Below, in pieces: positions 56,630 to 64,000 of a stretch of 64,000 nucleotides of DNA. Position numbers and translations under genes: made by a program. This stretch comes from Pseudoxanthomonas sacheonensis (GTDB taxonomy: Bacteria; Pseudomonadota; Gammaproteobacteria; Xanthomonadales; Xanthomonadaceae): positions 310,001 to 374,000 of the forward strand of contig NZ_PDWS01000001.1 in the NCBI RefSeq assembly GCF_010093305.1, in the 5' to 3' direction. Numbering within the stretch: the stretch's first letter is position 1; every line of letters begins with the position of its first letter. The notes beneath the pieces were generated by a model. That model saw only the letters and a list, made by a program, of their open reading frames with translations. It did no database searches and was not told the DNA's origin.

Positions 56630-57202
56630 TTAGCGGGCATACGCCTTCAGCAGGGGCAGCGGGTCGCGGGCGCCGTCTTTTCCATACACGCCGTAGTGCA
56701 GGTGGGGCGGCGTTCCGCGCGCATTGCCGGTGGTGCCCACCTTGCCCAAAGGATCGCCTGGCGCGACCAGATCGCCGGTTTCCAATCCTTCCCGCCAATC
56801 GTCCAGGTGCGCGTAGTAATGCCGTTCGCCTCCGGGGCCGAACACCCAGACCTGTTTGCCGCCCAGCCCGCCCTCGCGCACCGACACCACGATGCCCCGC
56901 GTCGCGCTGAGCACCGGCGTGCCGCGGGGGGCGAAGACATCCACGCCGGCATGGGTGCGGTCGCGTCCGCGCGGCGCGCCGAAGGTGTCGGCGATGCGTG
57001 AGGCGCGCACGCCCTGGACGGGCGGCGCCAGCGCGGCCGACGGAGGCATCCGCGACAGTTCCCATAGTGCGCGCGGTTTGGACATGAAGGGCTGCTGCCA
57101 CGACCAGAACGCGATCCAGGCCGCAAGCAGAATAAAAACGCTCCATGCGAAAAGCCGCTTGGCCGCACTTGCAGGGCTACGGCTCGGTCGCGATGCGGCC
57201 AT
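56630..57202 (-). CDS. M23-family metallopeptidase
   Basis: The 190-residue protein has an N-terminal membrane anchor (about 18-36). The LytM/M23 zinc site follows: RDRTHAGVDVFAPRGTPVLS (HxGxD), GERHYYAHLDDWREG and PHLHYGVYG (HxH). The domain is complete, so it is probably an active peptidoglycan endopeptidase, or a regulator if not exported. It is 10 bases after the TerB-like gene stop, and hence co-transcribed. Confidence 0.9.
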   Translation of the reverse strand: MAASRPSRSPASAAKRLFAWSVFILLAAWIAFWSWQQPFMSKPRALWELSRMPPSAALAPPVQGVRASRIADTFGAPRGRDRTHAGVDVFAPRGTPVLSATRGIVVSVREGGLGGKQVWVFGPGGERHYYAHLDDWREGLETGDLVAPGDPLGKVGTTGNARGTPPHLHYGVYGKDGARDPLPLLKAYAR

Positions 57203-57212
57203 GGCGGCGGGT

Positions 57213-57875
57213 TCAGGCCTGCCTGATCTGCTGTTCCAGTCTCAGCTTCAAGGCGTCGTCCAGCTTCAGCTGGCGCGCCAGTTCGTCCAGGTAAGCGCGT
57301 TCCATGAAGTTCTGCTCATCGGCTGCCATCAGGCTGGCGAGGTACATTTCGGAAGCGATTTCCGGGGTGCTGGCGGCGCGCGCGACTTCGGCAGGGTCCA
57401 GCGGCTTCTCCAGTTCCGCGTGCAGCCATTGCTGCAGTTCGGCGTCCTGGTTGACGCGGGTGAACTCGCCCTCGATCACCTGGCGTTCGCGCGCATCGAT
57501 ATGGCCATCGGCCTTGGCGGCGGCCACCAGCGCCTTGAGGATCGCTTGGCTGTGCAATTCGACTTGCGGCGGCGGCAGGCGGTCGACCGTCTGCGGCTCC
57601 GCCGAGGCGCTGGAGCCGCCCTGCTGCTGTTTGTAGTCGCCATAGGCCTTGTAGGCCATCACTCCGATCGCGGCCAGTCCGCCATAAGTGGCCAGCTTGC
57701 GCGTGGTCTTGTTCTTGCCCAGCAACAGGCCGAGCGCGCCGCCGGCCAGGGCGCCTTTGCCGAAATCGGCATTGAGCATGCCGCCCAGGCCGCCTTGTGC
57801 GGGCGCAGCACCGGTTGCGTTGCCGCTGCCTTGCGCGGATTTGAGCAGATGGTCGAGAAAGCCCTGAATCTTCAT
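57213..57875 (-). CDS. TerB/DUF533-family membrane protein
   Basis: The 220-residue YebE/DUF533-type protein has a Gly-rich membrane region (about 30-75, KGALAGGALGLLLGKNKTTR). A TerB-like helical domain follows (AILKALVAAAKADGHIDARE, IASEMYLASLMAADEQNFME). The D-H-x-D type metal site is seen in ADGHIDARE. Tellurite resistance is not implied by the name. The start at 57875 fits the family; 21 upstream codons are rejected. Confidence 0.88.
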   Translation of the reverse strand: MKIQGFLDHLLKSAQGSGNATGAAPAQGGLGGMLNADFGKGALAGGALGLLLGKNKTTRKLATYGGLAAIGVMAYKAYGDYKQQQGGSSASAEPQTVDRLPPPQVELHSQAILKALVAAAKADGHIDARERQVIEGEFTRVNQDAELQQWLHAELEKPLDPAEVARAASTPEIASEMYLASLMAADEQNFMERAYLDELARQLKLDDALKLRLEQQIRQA

Positions 57876-58007
57876 TCCGTGCGGTTCCTGAGTAGGGGTC
57901 GGTCTTTTATAACTGCGGCCGCATTCGCGGATCGTCAAGCGTGACCAATGGCATGGAGTTGTCGGCGCGAATTCGAAAGGCGCTATGTGGCCGACGTGCA
58001 GCGAGGC

Positions 58008-58032
58008 AGTCGGGGGCGTAGCCCCGACCTAC
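58008..58032. repeat. Single GTAG-type REP
   Basis: On the minus strand it reads GTAGGTCGGGGCTACGCCCC, folding as GTCGGGG/GCCCCGAC-like hairpin. It lies in the gap between the TerB and HU genes. Confidence 0.6.
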
Positions 58033-58061
58033 GTTGCGGATTTTTCGTGCGCCAGAAACGA

Positions 58062-58086
58062 CTCGGGACGGCAATGCCGTCCCGAG
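58062..58086 (-). terminator. Strong hairpin after the HU gene
   Basis: CTCGGGACGGC (58062-58072) and GCCGTCCCGAG (58076-58086) form an 11-bp stem with a 3-base loop, 24 bases past the HU stop. The T-run after it is short (CGTTTCT on minus), so termination is likely but not certain. Confidence 0.65.
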
Positions 58087-58110
58087 CGGGTACTGCGTGG
58101 AGCGCTGCGA

Positions 58111-58500
58111 TCAGGCAGCGGCGTCCTTCAGCTTCTTCAGCGGGCGAACCTTGACCTTCACCGAAGCGGGCTTGGCGGCGAACCACTGCTCTTCCTTGGT
58201 GAACGGGTTGATGCCCTTGCGCTTCGGCTTGGCCGGCACGTTGACGGCGGTGATCTTCAGCAGGCCGGGCAGGGTGAACGAACCTGCGCCCTTCTTGCTG
58301 ATCGAACCGGCGACCGCATGTTCCAGCGACGCCAGGATGGCGCGGACGTCCTTCGCAGCGACGCTAGCGGCTTCGGCGAGGTGTGCTACCAGACCGGACT
58401 TGCTCAGAGCTTCCTTGATGGGCTTGGGTGCTGCCGGCTTAGCGGCGGCTTTCTTCGGGGCGGCCTTCTTGGGCGCGGCTTTTTTCTTGCTCGTTGCCAT
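58111..58500 (-). CDS. HU-family histone-like DNA-binding protein with a Lys/Ala/Pro tail
   Basis: The 129-residue protein has an N-terminal tail (1-28) built of KKAAPKKAA-type repeats, then an HU domain (SKSGLVAHLAEAASVAAKDV, LLKITAVNVPAKPKRKGINP and FTKEEQWFAAKPASVKVKVR). The arm Pro (NVPAKPKRKGINP) is conserved. Such tails resemble histone H1 or plant-type linkers and may help compact DNA; they occur in some beta- and gammaproteobacteria. AGGACA precedes the ATG. Confidence 0.92.
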   Translation of the reverse strand: MATSKKKAAPKKAAPKKAAAKPAAPKPIKEALSKSGLVAHLAEAASVAAKDVRAILASLEHAVAGSISKKGAGSFTLPGLLKITAVNVPAKPKRKGINPFTKEEQWFAAKPASVKVKVRPLKKLKDAAA

Positions 58501-58558
58501 AAATGTCCTGTTTTACAGTCAATAGGTGGGTAATCGGGCCGACCACGTCGGCATGGGC

Positions 58559-58587
58559 AATGTAGGGCAATTATTCGGCTACGCCAA
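58559..58587 (-). promoter_or_regulatory. Candidate promoter of the HU gene
   Basis: On the minus strand TTGGCG (58582-58587) and TACATT (58559-58564) are 17 bases apart, a good -35/-10 arrangement, in the only A/T-rich intergenic stretch of the region. It lies about 58 bases upstream of the HU start. Confidence 0.4.
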
Positions 58588-58755
58588 TACCAAAAGCATA
58601 AAAAACACCCTTTTTCATGTATTTTTTTGCGATGAACTGATAACCGGCCGGCTTCGGCGGCAAGTTTTGTGTGAGAGACGGCAAGTATGCGGTTGCAGCA
58701 TTGCGGGTATTGACGATGGAATCGAAGTCGCTCTGAGCGCCTACAGGGCCTCGAC

Positions 58756-59322
58756 TCAGCTCTGGGAACAGTCGGGCAGATAGCGCTTGAGGTCCGGATC
58801 GCCGGAAGTCCTGCATCGCCAACGTACCTGGTAGGTGTCGGAATCGGCCTGGGGAATGAGCTGGAACAGGGTGCCCTCGGCGAAGTTGCCATCGAAGGTA
58901 ACCGTGATGGTTCCGTGATCGCCGACGGAGATGTCGCGTATGGCACCCCCCGCCTTCTCGTTGACCTGCTGCAGGCCAGCATCGGATGCCTTGGCGGGCC
59001 ATTTGCCATTGCTCATGAAGGATTCGGTCAGCGCCACCTTGTACATCTGGGTCTGCGCGATGGCTTCGACCGCCATACGGCGCTTGTTCTGGTCCGCAGC
59101 CTGCGCTTCGAATGCCTGCTGGGCGCTGTCGATGCTTTGCTTGACCGAGGCATCGACGCTGGCCGTGATTTTCTTCGCTTGCTCGGCCGCCTGTGAAAAA
59201 TTCACAGTGGTTGCCTCGGCGCGCTTGGCTTCGCGGGGCTGGACTATGAAGTGGTCGTACAGGAACAGGGCCAGGCCTATGCCGAGAAGCGTGCCGAACA
59301 GGGAGATCGCCAACTGCTTCAT
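58756..59322 (-). CDS. Pilin-like protein without a type IV prepilin leader
   Basis: The 188-residue protein has one N-terminal membrane helix (MKQLAISLFGTLLGIGLALF). A helical stem follows (about 35-90), then a C-terminal domain with a possible disulfide loop between Cys170 and Cys185 (WRCRTSGDPDLKRYLPDC), as in type IV pilins. No FxxxE prepilin motif follows the Met. A GGAAGG-like RBS (GAAAGG) supports the start at 59322. It may be a pilin-domain protein with another assembly route. Confidence 0.7.
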   Translation of the reverse strand: MKQLAISLFGTLLGIGLALFLYDHFIVQPREAKRAEATTVNFSQAAEQAKKITASVDASVKQSIDSAQQAFEAQAADQNKRRMAVEAIAQTQMYKVALTESFMSNGKWPAKASDAGLQQVNEKAGGAIRDISVGDHGTITVTFDGNFAEGTLFQLIPQADSDTYQVRWRCRTSGDPDLKRYLPDCSQS

Positions 59323-59376
59323 GGAAAGCCTTTCGGAGCGAGGAAGGTTTAAAGCTATCAGGATTTCAATCACTGG

Positions 59377-59460
59377 TAGCCCGGGCGGAGCGCGGCGATG
59401 CCCGGGGCTTTTCCTCGCCATCGCAGAGCCCCCGGGTATCGCCGCGCTCCACCCGGGCTA
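59377..59460. repeat. TAGCCCGGG-type inverted repeat
   Basis: 59377-59407 and 59429-59460 are inverted repeats with few mismatches, each starting TAGCCCGGG(C/T)GGAGCGCGGC. It lies between the convergent-like gap of the EF-G-like gene end and the pilin-like start. It is a third repeat family distinct from GTAG REPs and the TCATCCC units. Confidence 0.75.
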
Positions 59461-59490
59461 CGCTTCTTAGGCTATCAAGAAGCGGGCGCT

Positions 59491-61536
59491 TCAGTCCTCC
59501 TCGTGCTTAGGTTTGTAGGACTCCACCAGCTTCTGCTGCACATTCCCCGGCACCGGCTCGTAATGGCTGAAATCCAGGCGGTAGCGGCCCTTGCCGGCGG
59601 TTACGGATTTCAGTTCCGCCGCGTAGCCTTCCAGTTCCGACAATGGCACTTGCGCTTTCACCACGATCTCCCCACGTGCCGTGTCGGTGCCGTTGATGCG
59701 CGCGCGCTTGGACGAAAGACCGCCGGTGATATCGCCCACCTGGGCTTCGGGCGCGCTGACCTCCAGGTCCACGATGGGTTCCAGCACTTGCGGCCGCGCC
59801 TTGCCGATGGCGTCCAGAAACGCTTTTTTGCCGGCGGCGACGAAGGCGATCTCCTTGCTGTCAACCGCATGGTGCTTGCCGTCGTAGACGGTTACGCGCA
59901 CATCCTGGATGGGGTAGCCGGCAAGGGCGCCGCCCTGCAGCACCTGGCGCACGCCTTTTTCGACTGCCGGCAGGTACTGGCCGGGGATGGTTCCGCCTTT
60001 GACCGCATCGACGAACTCGAAGCCGCCGCCGCGCGGCAGCGGTTCGATGCGCAGGAAGACTTCGCCGAACTGGCCCGCGCCGCCGGTCTGTTTCTTGTGC
60101 CGGTGATGGCCTTCGGCGGCTATTCCTATCGTTTCGCGGTAGGCGATGCGCGGCGGCCGCGAAGTGACTTCCACGCCGTGCCGCTCCTTCAGCCTGTCCA
60201 GGTTGACGCGAAGGTGCAGGTCCGACAGGCCGCGGATCACGGTCTCGTTGGTTTCCGATTCGTGTTCGACGCGGAAACACGGGTCTTCTTCCGCCAGTCT
60301 GTGCAGGGCGGTGGCGAGTTTCTGTTCCTGGCCCTTGCGGGTCGCTTCGATGGCCAGCCCGAACATCGGTTTGGGGAAGGCGAGCGGGGCCAGGCGGATT
60401 TCGTCTTCGTCGTGGCTGTCGTGCAGCACCGCGTCGAAATGCAGGTCCTCGATCTTGGCCACCGCGGCGATGTCGCCGGGGATGGCTTCGTCGATCTCCA
60501 CATGGTCCTTGCCCTTGATCTTGTACAGGTGCGCGACCTTGAAAGGCTTGCGGCCATCGTCCACGAACAACTGCGTGTCCCTGCGCACGGTGCCCTGGTA
60601 CACGCGGAAGATGCCCAGCTTGCCCACGAAGGGATCGTTGACGATCTTGAAGACATCGGCGATGACGTGCGCGTCGGGGTCGGGCTTGGCCTCGATCGAC
60701 GCCGCGTTGTCGCCGCTGCCTTTGACGAACGGCGGCGGATTGCCCTCGCCAGGGTGCGGGAACAGTTTCTCGGCGATGTCCAGCAGTTCCCTGACGCCGA
60801 CGCCGCTGCGCGCCGACACGAAGCACACCGGCACCAGATGCCCTTCGCGCAGGCACTGCTCGAAGGCATCGTGCAGTTCCTCGCCCTTCAGTCCGGATTC
60901 GCCCTGGTCCAGATAGCGGTCCATCACCGTCTCGTTCACTTCGACCACCTGGTCGATGATCTTCTGGTGCCAGGCGGCGACCGGGCCCAGGTTGCTGTCG
61001 CCGGAGGGTTTCCAGAAACAGTCGACCACGCGCTTGCCGCCTTCGGCCGGGAGATTGAGGGGCAGCACCTCGGGACCGAAGGTCTCGCGCAGGTTGTCCA
61101 GCAGGGCGCCGAGCTTGGCGCCGGGATGATCGATCTTGTTGATCAGGATCACCCGGCAAAGGTTGCGCGCCTTGGCGTGCTCCATCATGCGGCGCGTGCC
61201 GTAGCCGACGCCGGTGTCGGCATCCACCACTATCGCCACGGTTTCCACCGCGGCCAATGCCGACAGGGTGGGGCCGCGGAAATCCGGGTAGCCGGGGGTG
61301 TCGATCAGATTGACATGGATGTCCGAGTGATCCGTGCTGGCGATGGCGCTGTCCATGGAGTGGCCGCGGTCTTTTTCCATCGGATCGTGATCGGACACAG
61401 TGCTGCCGCGTTCTATCGTGCCTGCCGTCTGCAGGGCGCCGCCGGCATGCAGCAGGGCTTCGAACAAAGTGGTTTTGCCGGCGCCGGGGTGGCCTGCCAA
61501 GGCCACGTTGCGGATTTGCGCTGTCGAATAAGGCAT
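59491..61536 (-). CDS. EF-G-like translational GTPase (FusA2 type)
   Basis: The 681-residue protein has EF-G domains. P-loop GHPGAGKT at 15-22, G3 DTPGYPDF (79-86) and G4 NKID (133-136) are intact. The switch I element reads RGHSM instead of the usual RGITI (57-61), as in divergent EF-G paralogues. Domains III to V follow (GHHRHKKQTGGAGQFGEVFL, GDITGGLSSKRARINGTDTA). It is probably not the housekeeping EF-G, whose gene normally sits by rpsL/tufA. GGAGGA precedes the ATG. Its cellular role is uncertain. Confidence 0.9.
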   Translation of the reverse strand: MPYSTAQIRNVALAGHPGAGKTTLFEALLHAGGALQTAGTIERGSTVSDHDPMEKDRGHSMDSAIASTDHSDIHVNLIDTPGYPDFRGPTLSALAAVETVAIVVDADTGVGYGTRRMMEHAKARNLCRVILINKIDHPGAKLGALLDNLRETFGPEVLPLNLPAEGGKRVVDCFWKPSGDSNLGPVAAWHQKIIDQVVEVNETVMDRYLDQGESGLKGEELHDAFEQCLREGHLVPVCFVSARSGVGVRELLDIAEKLFPHPGEGNPPPFVKGSGDNAASIEAKPDPDAHVIADVFKIVNDPFVGKLGIFRVYQGTVRRDTQLFVDDGRKPFKVAHLYKIKGKDHVEIDEAIPGDIAAVAKIEDLHFDAVLHDSHDEDEIRLAPLAFPKPMFGLAIEATRKGQEQKLATALHRLAEEDPCFRVEHESETNETVIRGLSDLHLRVNLDRLKERHGVEVTSRPPRIAYRETIGIAAEGHHRHKKQTGGAGQFGEVFLRIEPLPRGGGFEFVDAVKGGTIPGQYLPAVEKGVRQVLQGGALAGYPIQDVRVTVYDGKHHAVDSKEIAFVAAGKKAFLDAIGKARPQVLEPIVDLEVSAPEAQVGDITGGLSSKRARINGTDTARGEIVVKAQVPLSELEGYAAELKSVTAGKGRYRLDFSHYEPVPGNVQQKLVESYKPKHEED

Positions 61537-61748
61537 GAGGCCGTTCCTCCCAAAGGTTGTGGAGTAAAGGGCCGTCATGGCAGTCCGGGCCGAGCGTCCT
61601 GGACGAGGGAGGAGCGTGACGCCCGGCGGGCGGTCATGGCGGGCGGCCAGCATTGCGGCAGCGCGCTGGGCGGTCAAGTCGCACTGCGGTACGGCCCGTA
61701 AACAGGGCCGGGTGTAAGCTTCGCGCTCCCCCAACCCAGGAGTACGAA

Positions 61749-62189
61749 ATGGCAGCCTTGAAACGATTCGCCGACGCGGCATGGAGCGGCGACCTGATGT
61801 CCGGAAAAGGCAACCTGAGCACGCCGCAGAGCGGATTGTTCGCCGCGCAGAATTACTCCTTCAAGACGCGCTTCGGTGACGAGAAGGGCACCAACCCGGA
61901 AGAATTGCTGGCCGCCGCGCATGCCGGCTGCTTCACCATGGCGCTTTCGGCGGTGCTGGGGAAGGAAGGCTTCACCGCCGACAGCATCAACACGCGCGCC
62001 GAAGTTTCGATGGAACCCGGCGCCGATCCGGGCCCGACCGTGACCGGAGTGAAGCTGGTCATGTCGGCGAAAGTGCCGGGCATCGACGCCGCCAAATTCG
62101 ACGAGATCGCGCATGCGGCAAAGGCGGGCTGCGTTGTTTCGCGCGCGCTGGCCGTACCGGTGACCCTGGAAGCGACCTTGGTTGAGTGA
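61749..62189 (+). CDS. OsmC-family peroxiredoxin-like protein
   Basis: The 146-residue protein has the OsmC fold with the peroxidatic Cys61 ([16 protein letters not shown]) and the second Cys128 ([13 protein letters not shown]). It starts [20 protein letters not shown]. It reduces organic hydroperoxides in the cytosol in related proteins. It is divergent from the EF-G-like gene. The TGA stop at 62187-62189 overlaps the TTG start of the hydrolase downstream. Confidence 0.94.
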   Translation: MAALKRFADAAWSGDLMSGKGNLSTPQSGLFAAQNYSFKTRFGDEKGTNPEELLAAAHAGCFTMALSAVLGKEGFTADSINTRAEVSMEPGADPGPTVTGVKLVMSAKVPGIDAAKFDEIAHAAKAGCVVSRALAVPVTLEATLVE

Positions 62190-62874
62190 CTGGAACGCTT
62201 TGTTGATCCACGGCGCCGGCGGCGGCGCCTGGGAATGGAACCGGTGGCGCGGCGTGCTGGAGGCGCACGCCATTGCGGCGCAGGTTTTGGAGTTGCGGCC
62301 CGCAACGCACGGATTGGCCGCTACCGCACTGCAGGACTACGCGGAACAGGTACGGTCGGCGCTGCAGGATTTGCAGCGCCCGCGCGTATTGGTAGGCGCC
62401 AGCCTGGGCGGATTGCTGGCCGCGATGTGCGCCGGCACCGCGGACGCCTTGGTACTGGTCAATCCATTGCCGCCTGCGCCATGGCACAGGCGGCTGGCTG
62501 CGCGCTCATGGGATCCGGTGGTTCCCTGGCAACGCAACGCGCGGCTGCATTCCACCCGTCGGGCGATGCAGGACGCGGACGACGCGAGCGCATTGTGGGC
62601 TTTCCGTCGGTGGCGCGACGAATCGGGCCAGGCGCTGAGCCAGGCGCATGCGGGCGTGGAGGTCGCAAAACCCGATTGCCCTGCGCTGTTCGTGGTTTCC
62701 AGGCAGGATGAGGATGTTCCGCCGGAGATTATTCTCGAATGGACGCAGGCCTGGCGGGCGGATCGGCTGGAAACGCTTGCAAACAGCCATGTCGGGCCTT
62801 TGCTGGGCCGCCAGGCGCAAGCGGTCGCCGCTCAAACTGTCGCATGGCTAAACCGGCTCGGGCGGGCGGGCTGA
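62182..62874 (+). CDS. Alpha/beta-hydrolase
   Basis: The 230-residue hydrolase starts at a TTG (62182) overlapping the OsmC gene by 8 bases. [16 protein letters not shown] is the oxyanion loop and [12 protein letters not shown] the nucleophile elbow (GASLGG). A late Asp ([11 protein letters not shown]) and His (ANSHVGPL) complete the triad. The substrate is unknown. Tight coupling to osmC suggests the same operon. Confidence 0.85.
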   Translation: MSDWNALLIHGAGGGAWEWNRWRGVLEAHAIAAQVLELRPATHGLAATALQDYAEQVRSALQDLQRPRVLVGASLGGLLAAMCAGTADALVLVNPLPPAPWHRRLAARSWDPVVPWQRNARLHSTRRAMQDADDASALWAFRRWRDESGQALSQAHAGVEVAKPDCPALFVVSRQDEDVPPEIILEWTQAWRADRLETLANSHVGPLLGRQAQAVAAQTVAWLNRLGRAG

Positions 62875-62944
62875 GTTCAGACTTGTTTCACCCGTCCGGC
62901 TCGACGATGCGCCTGCGCCACTTCGGCGTTGGGAGCCTGCTCAG

Positions 62945-63667
62945 ATGAAACGCCTTTCCGCCGGCCTGCTAGCCGCAGGCCTTGCCTTTACCGGTACCGC
63001 TTTCGCGCAGTCGTCCGGCTATTACGGACAGAACGATGGCTACTACGGTTCCGGGTCGTACCCGTCCGATTCCTATCAAGGGCAGGGCGCGACCTACGAT
63101 TACGCGCGGGTGCTGCGGGTGGATCCGGTCATCGGCTCCGGCTATGGCAACCGTAGCTCGCAGCAGTCGAGCCAGTGTTATTACCGTCAGGCCGATGATG
63201 TCTACACGGGCAACGACGGCTACTACAATCGGGACGACCGCTACGACCGCGACAATGGCTACTACGGCCGCGACGATGGTTACCGTAATAACGGAAACGA
63301 AACCAGCCGCACGGTGGCGACGGTGATCGGCGGCATCGCGGGCGCGGTGCTGGGCAGCAAGATCGGCGATGGCAGCGGGCGTTATGTCGGTACGGCGGTG
63401 GGTTCCATGGTCGGCGGCATGGCCGGCCGGTCCATCTACGACAGCTCGCAACGCAACCGCCAATACCAGCGCCGCGGTACGGTGCGCGTCTGCGATCCGG
63501 TGCCGGTCACCAGCCGCGATGGCTATTACGGGGACGGTTACGGCGACGACGAAAGCCTCAATGGCTACGACGTGACCTACGAATACGCAAACCGCACCTA
63601 CCACACGCGCACCAATTACCACCCCGGCGACCGCATCCGGGTACGGGTGGATGTGCAGGCGGAATAA
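62945..63667 (+). CDS. Glycine-zipper 2TM-type outer-membrane-associated protein
   Basis: The 240-residue protein has a signal peptide ending TAFAQ. A Tyr/Gly/Asp-rich region follows (GYYGQNDGYYG and DDRYDRDNGYYG-type repeats). A glycine-zipper stretch lies at about 126-165 (TVIGGIAGAVLGSKIG, RYVGTAVGSMVGGMAG), the Rick_17kDa_Anti/SlyB-like type. It probably inserts in the envelope. A terminator follows closely. Confidence 0.85.
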   Translation: MKRLSAGLLAAGLAFTGTAFAQSSGYYGQNDGYYGSGSYPSDSYQGQGATYDYARVLRVDPVIGSGYGNRSSQQSSQCYYRQADDVYTGNDGYYNRDDRYDRDNGYYGRDDGYRNNGNETSRTVATVIGGIAGAVLGSKIGDGSGRYVGTAVGSMVGGMAGRSIYDSSQRNRQYQRRGTVRVCDPVPVTSRDGYYGDGYGDDESLNGYDVTYEYANRTYHTRTNYHPGDRIRVRVDVQAE

Positions 63668-63692
63668 GAGTTCCGCTCTGAGTAAAAAAGAA

Positions 63693-63715
63693 AAGGAGCC
63701 GCAAGGCTCCTTTTT
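63693..63715 (+). terminator. Rho-independent terminator
   Basis: AAGGAGCC (63693-63700) and GGCTCCTT (63705-63712) form an 8-bp stem with loop GCAA, preceded by A-rich sequence and followed by TTT. It ends the glycine-zipper gene transcript. Confidence 0.9.
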
Positions 63716-63736
63716 GTGGCCATCGTCTTTTATCGT

Positions 63737-63845
63737 CGTCATCCCAGCGAAAGCTGGGATCCATCTTGATTCTGATTTTGACGTTTCCGCCGTAGTGCAC
63801 TGCAGAGCAAGATCAAAATGGATCCCAGCTTTCGCTGGGATGACG
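63737..63845. repeat. 28-bp perfect inverted repeat (TCATCCCAGCG type)
   Basis: Arms 63737-63764 and 63818-63845 are exact complements with a 53-base spacer. Each has CGTCATCCCAGCGAAAGCTG. It lies between convergent genes and resembles a known-style bacterial intergenic palindrome, though its outer bases differ from the 53892 unit. Confidence 0.8.
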
Positions 63846-63862
63846 GCTGAAAGAGAATCGGT

Positions 63863-64000
63863 TTACCAATCAATCCGCCCGGTCACCACGTTGCATATGC
63901 TCCCACCCGACCAAACCTCGCCTTCCTCATCCACATGCAACTCGATGATCGCGTCGTAACCCACTTCGCGACCCTGGCTGATGCGGTAGCGGCCATCGTT
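63863..64000 (-). CDS. PhzF-family isomerase-like protein (C-terminal end only)
   Basis: Only the last 45 codons are in the window (stop TAA at 63863-63865). The sequence YRISQGREVGYDAIIELHVD and GEVWSGGSICNVVTGRIDW resembles the C-terminus of PhzF-type epimerase/isomerase proteins (the F-x-QGxxxGR motif with changes). The N-terminus lies past 64000. Moderately sure of the family. Confidence 0.6.
   Translation of the reverse strand, partial: NDGRYRISQGREVGYDAIIELHVDEEGEVWSGGSICNVVTGRIDW

Noticed and set aside
57213..57875. Tellurite resistance gene
   Set aside because: TerB/DUF533 similarity alone does not imply tellurite resistance; no other ter genes are present.
59323..59421. Prepilin-like GLPVIEILIALNL in the frame upstream of the pilin-like gene
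   Set aside because: Glu falls at +5 as in prepilins, but the stretch is short, has Pro at +2, and is partly encoded by the TAGCCCGGG repeat. The GAAAGG site and helix at 59322 favour the shorter start.
59398..61701. 767-codon plus-strand frame opposite the EF-G-like gene
   Set aside because: Composition is shadow-like; it lacks a ribosome site and recognisable motifs.

Overview
The window is GC-rich (roughly 65%) chromosomal DNA with tightly packed, almost fully coding gene order. It looks like a member of the Xanthomonadaceae/Lysobacteraceae (Lysobacter, Luteimonas or Pseudoxanthomonas-like; genus not resolvable from this sequence). The case rests on protein sequence style, a xanB-type bifunctional GMP/PMI gene, an hpf-ptsN-hprK-rapZ-EIIA-HPr-EI string behind lptCAB-rpoN, a suf operon led by an Rrf2 regulator, and GTAG-ended REP hairpins of the kind described in Stenotrophomonas. 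No rRNA, tRNA, CRISPR, IS element or prophage is visible. No gene-free stretch exceeds 300 bases.

Layout. 1-1.8 kb: yqgE (cut by the window edge), ruvX, pyrB. 1.8-4.9 kb: small zinc-ribbon-like protein, lipoprotein esterase, tiny membrane protein, mgtE. 5.0-15.9 kb (minus strand): one long core block reading kdsD, kdsC, lptC, lptA, lptB, rpoN, hpf, ptsN, hprK, rapZ, (RDD protein), EIIA-Man, ptsH, ptsI. It joins lipopolysaccharide precursor synthesis and export, sigma-54 and a regulatory, permease-less phosphotransferase chain. 15.9-17.9 kb: ibaG-like bolA, murA, small EF-hand protein. 18-24.9 kb: purM, yjdF-like gene, purN and two DUF3108 paralogues on minus; DUF2066, AI-2E transporter and hda on plus. 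24.9-26.7 kb: ECF sigma factor, membrane partner, PDZ protein. 26.8-30 kb: murU and amgK (cell-wall sugar recycling) divergent from xanB. 30-33.3 kb: small stress membrane protein, M20 peptidase, secreted ComEA-like protein, a candidate CsrB/RsmZ-like small RNA, and a HutD/Ves protein. 33.4-41.5 kb: iron-responsive block with two Fur-like boxes (TonB receptor, PiuC dioxygenase, PepSY protein, DUF2271, DUF4198, ApbE flavin transferase, flavodoxin-type reductase). 41.6-48 kb: suf operon (Rrf2 regulator, sufB, sufC, sufD, sufS, GNAT, Rieske protein). 48-53.8 kb: cytochrome c lipoprotein, SET-domain methyltransferase, 3-hydroxybutyrate dehydrogenase, patatin phospholipase, DUF5916 outer-membrane-type protein. 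54-64 kb: envelope and unknown small genes, M23 peptidase, TerB/DUF533, tailed HU protein, pilin-like protein, EF-G-like GTPase, OsmC, hydrolase, glycine-zipper protein, and the end of a PhzF-family gene.

The most interesting features are (i) an intergenic transcript-like segment at about 32.49-32.70 kb with ten GGA motifs, seven in short hairpin loops, ending in a terminator: a likely CsrA/RsmA-sequestering RNA; (ii) an iron-regulated periplasmic flavin reductase cluster whose DUF2271 protein carries a candidate ApbE flavinylation motif; (iii) two genes (ptsI and the hutD-like gene) whose stop codon is the TAG of an abutting GTAG REP; and (iv) a perfect 9-7-9 palindrome ahead of the suf regulator. 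All functional calls come from reading sequence and motifs; no database search was run.
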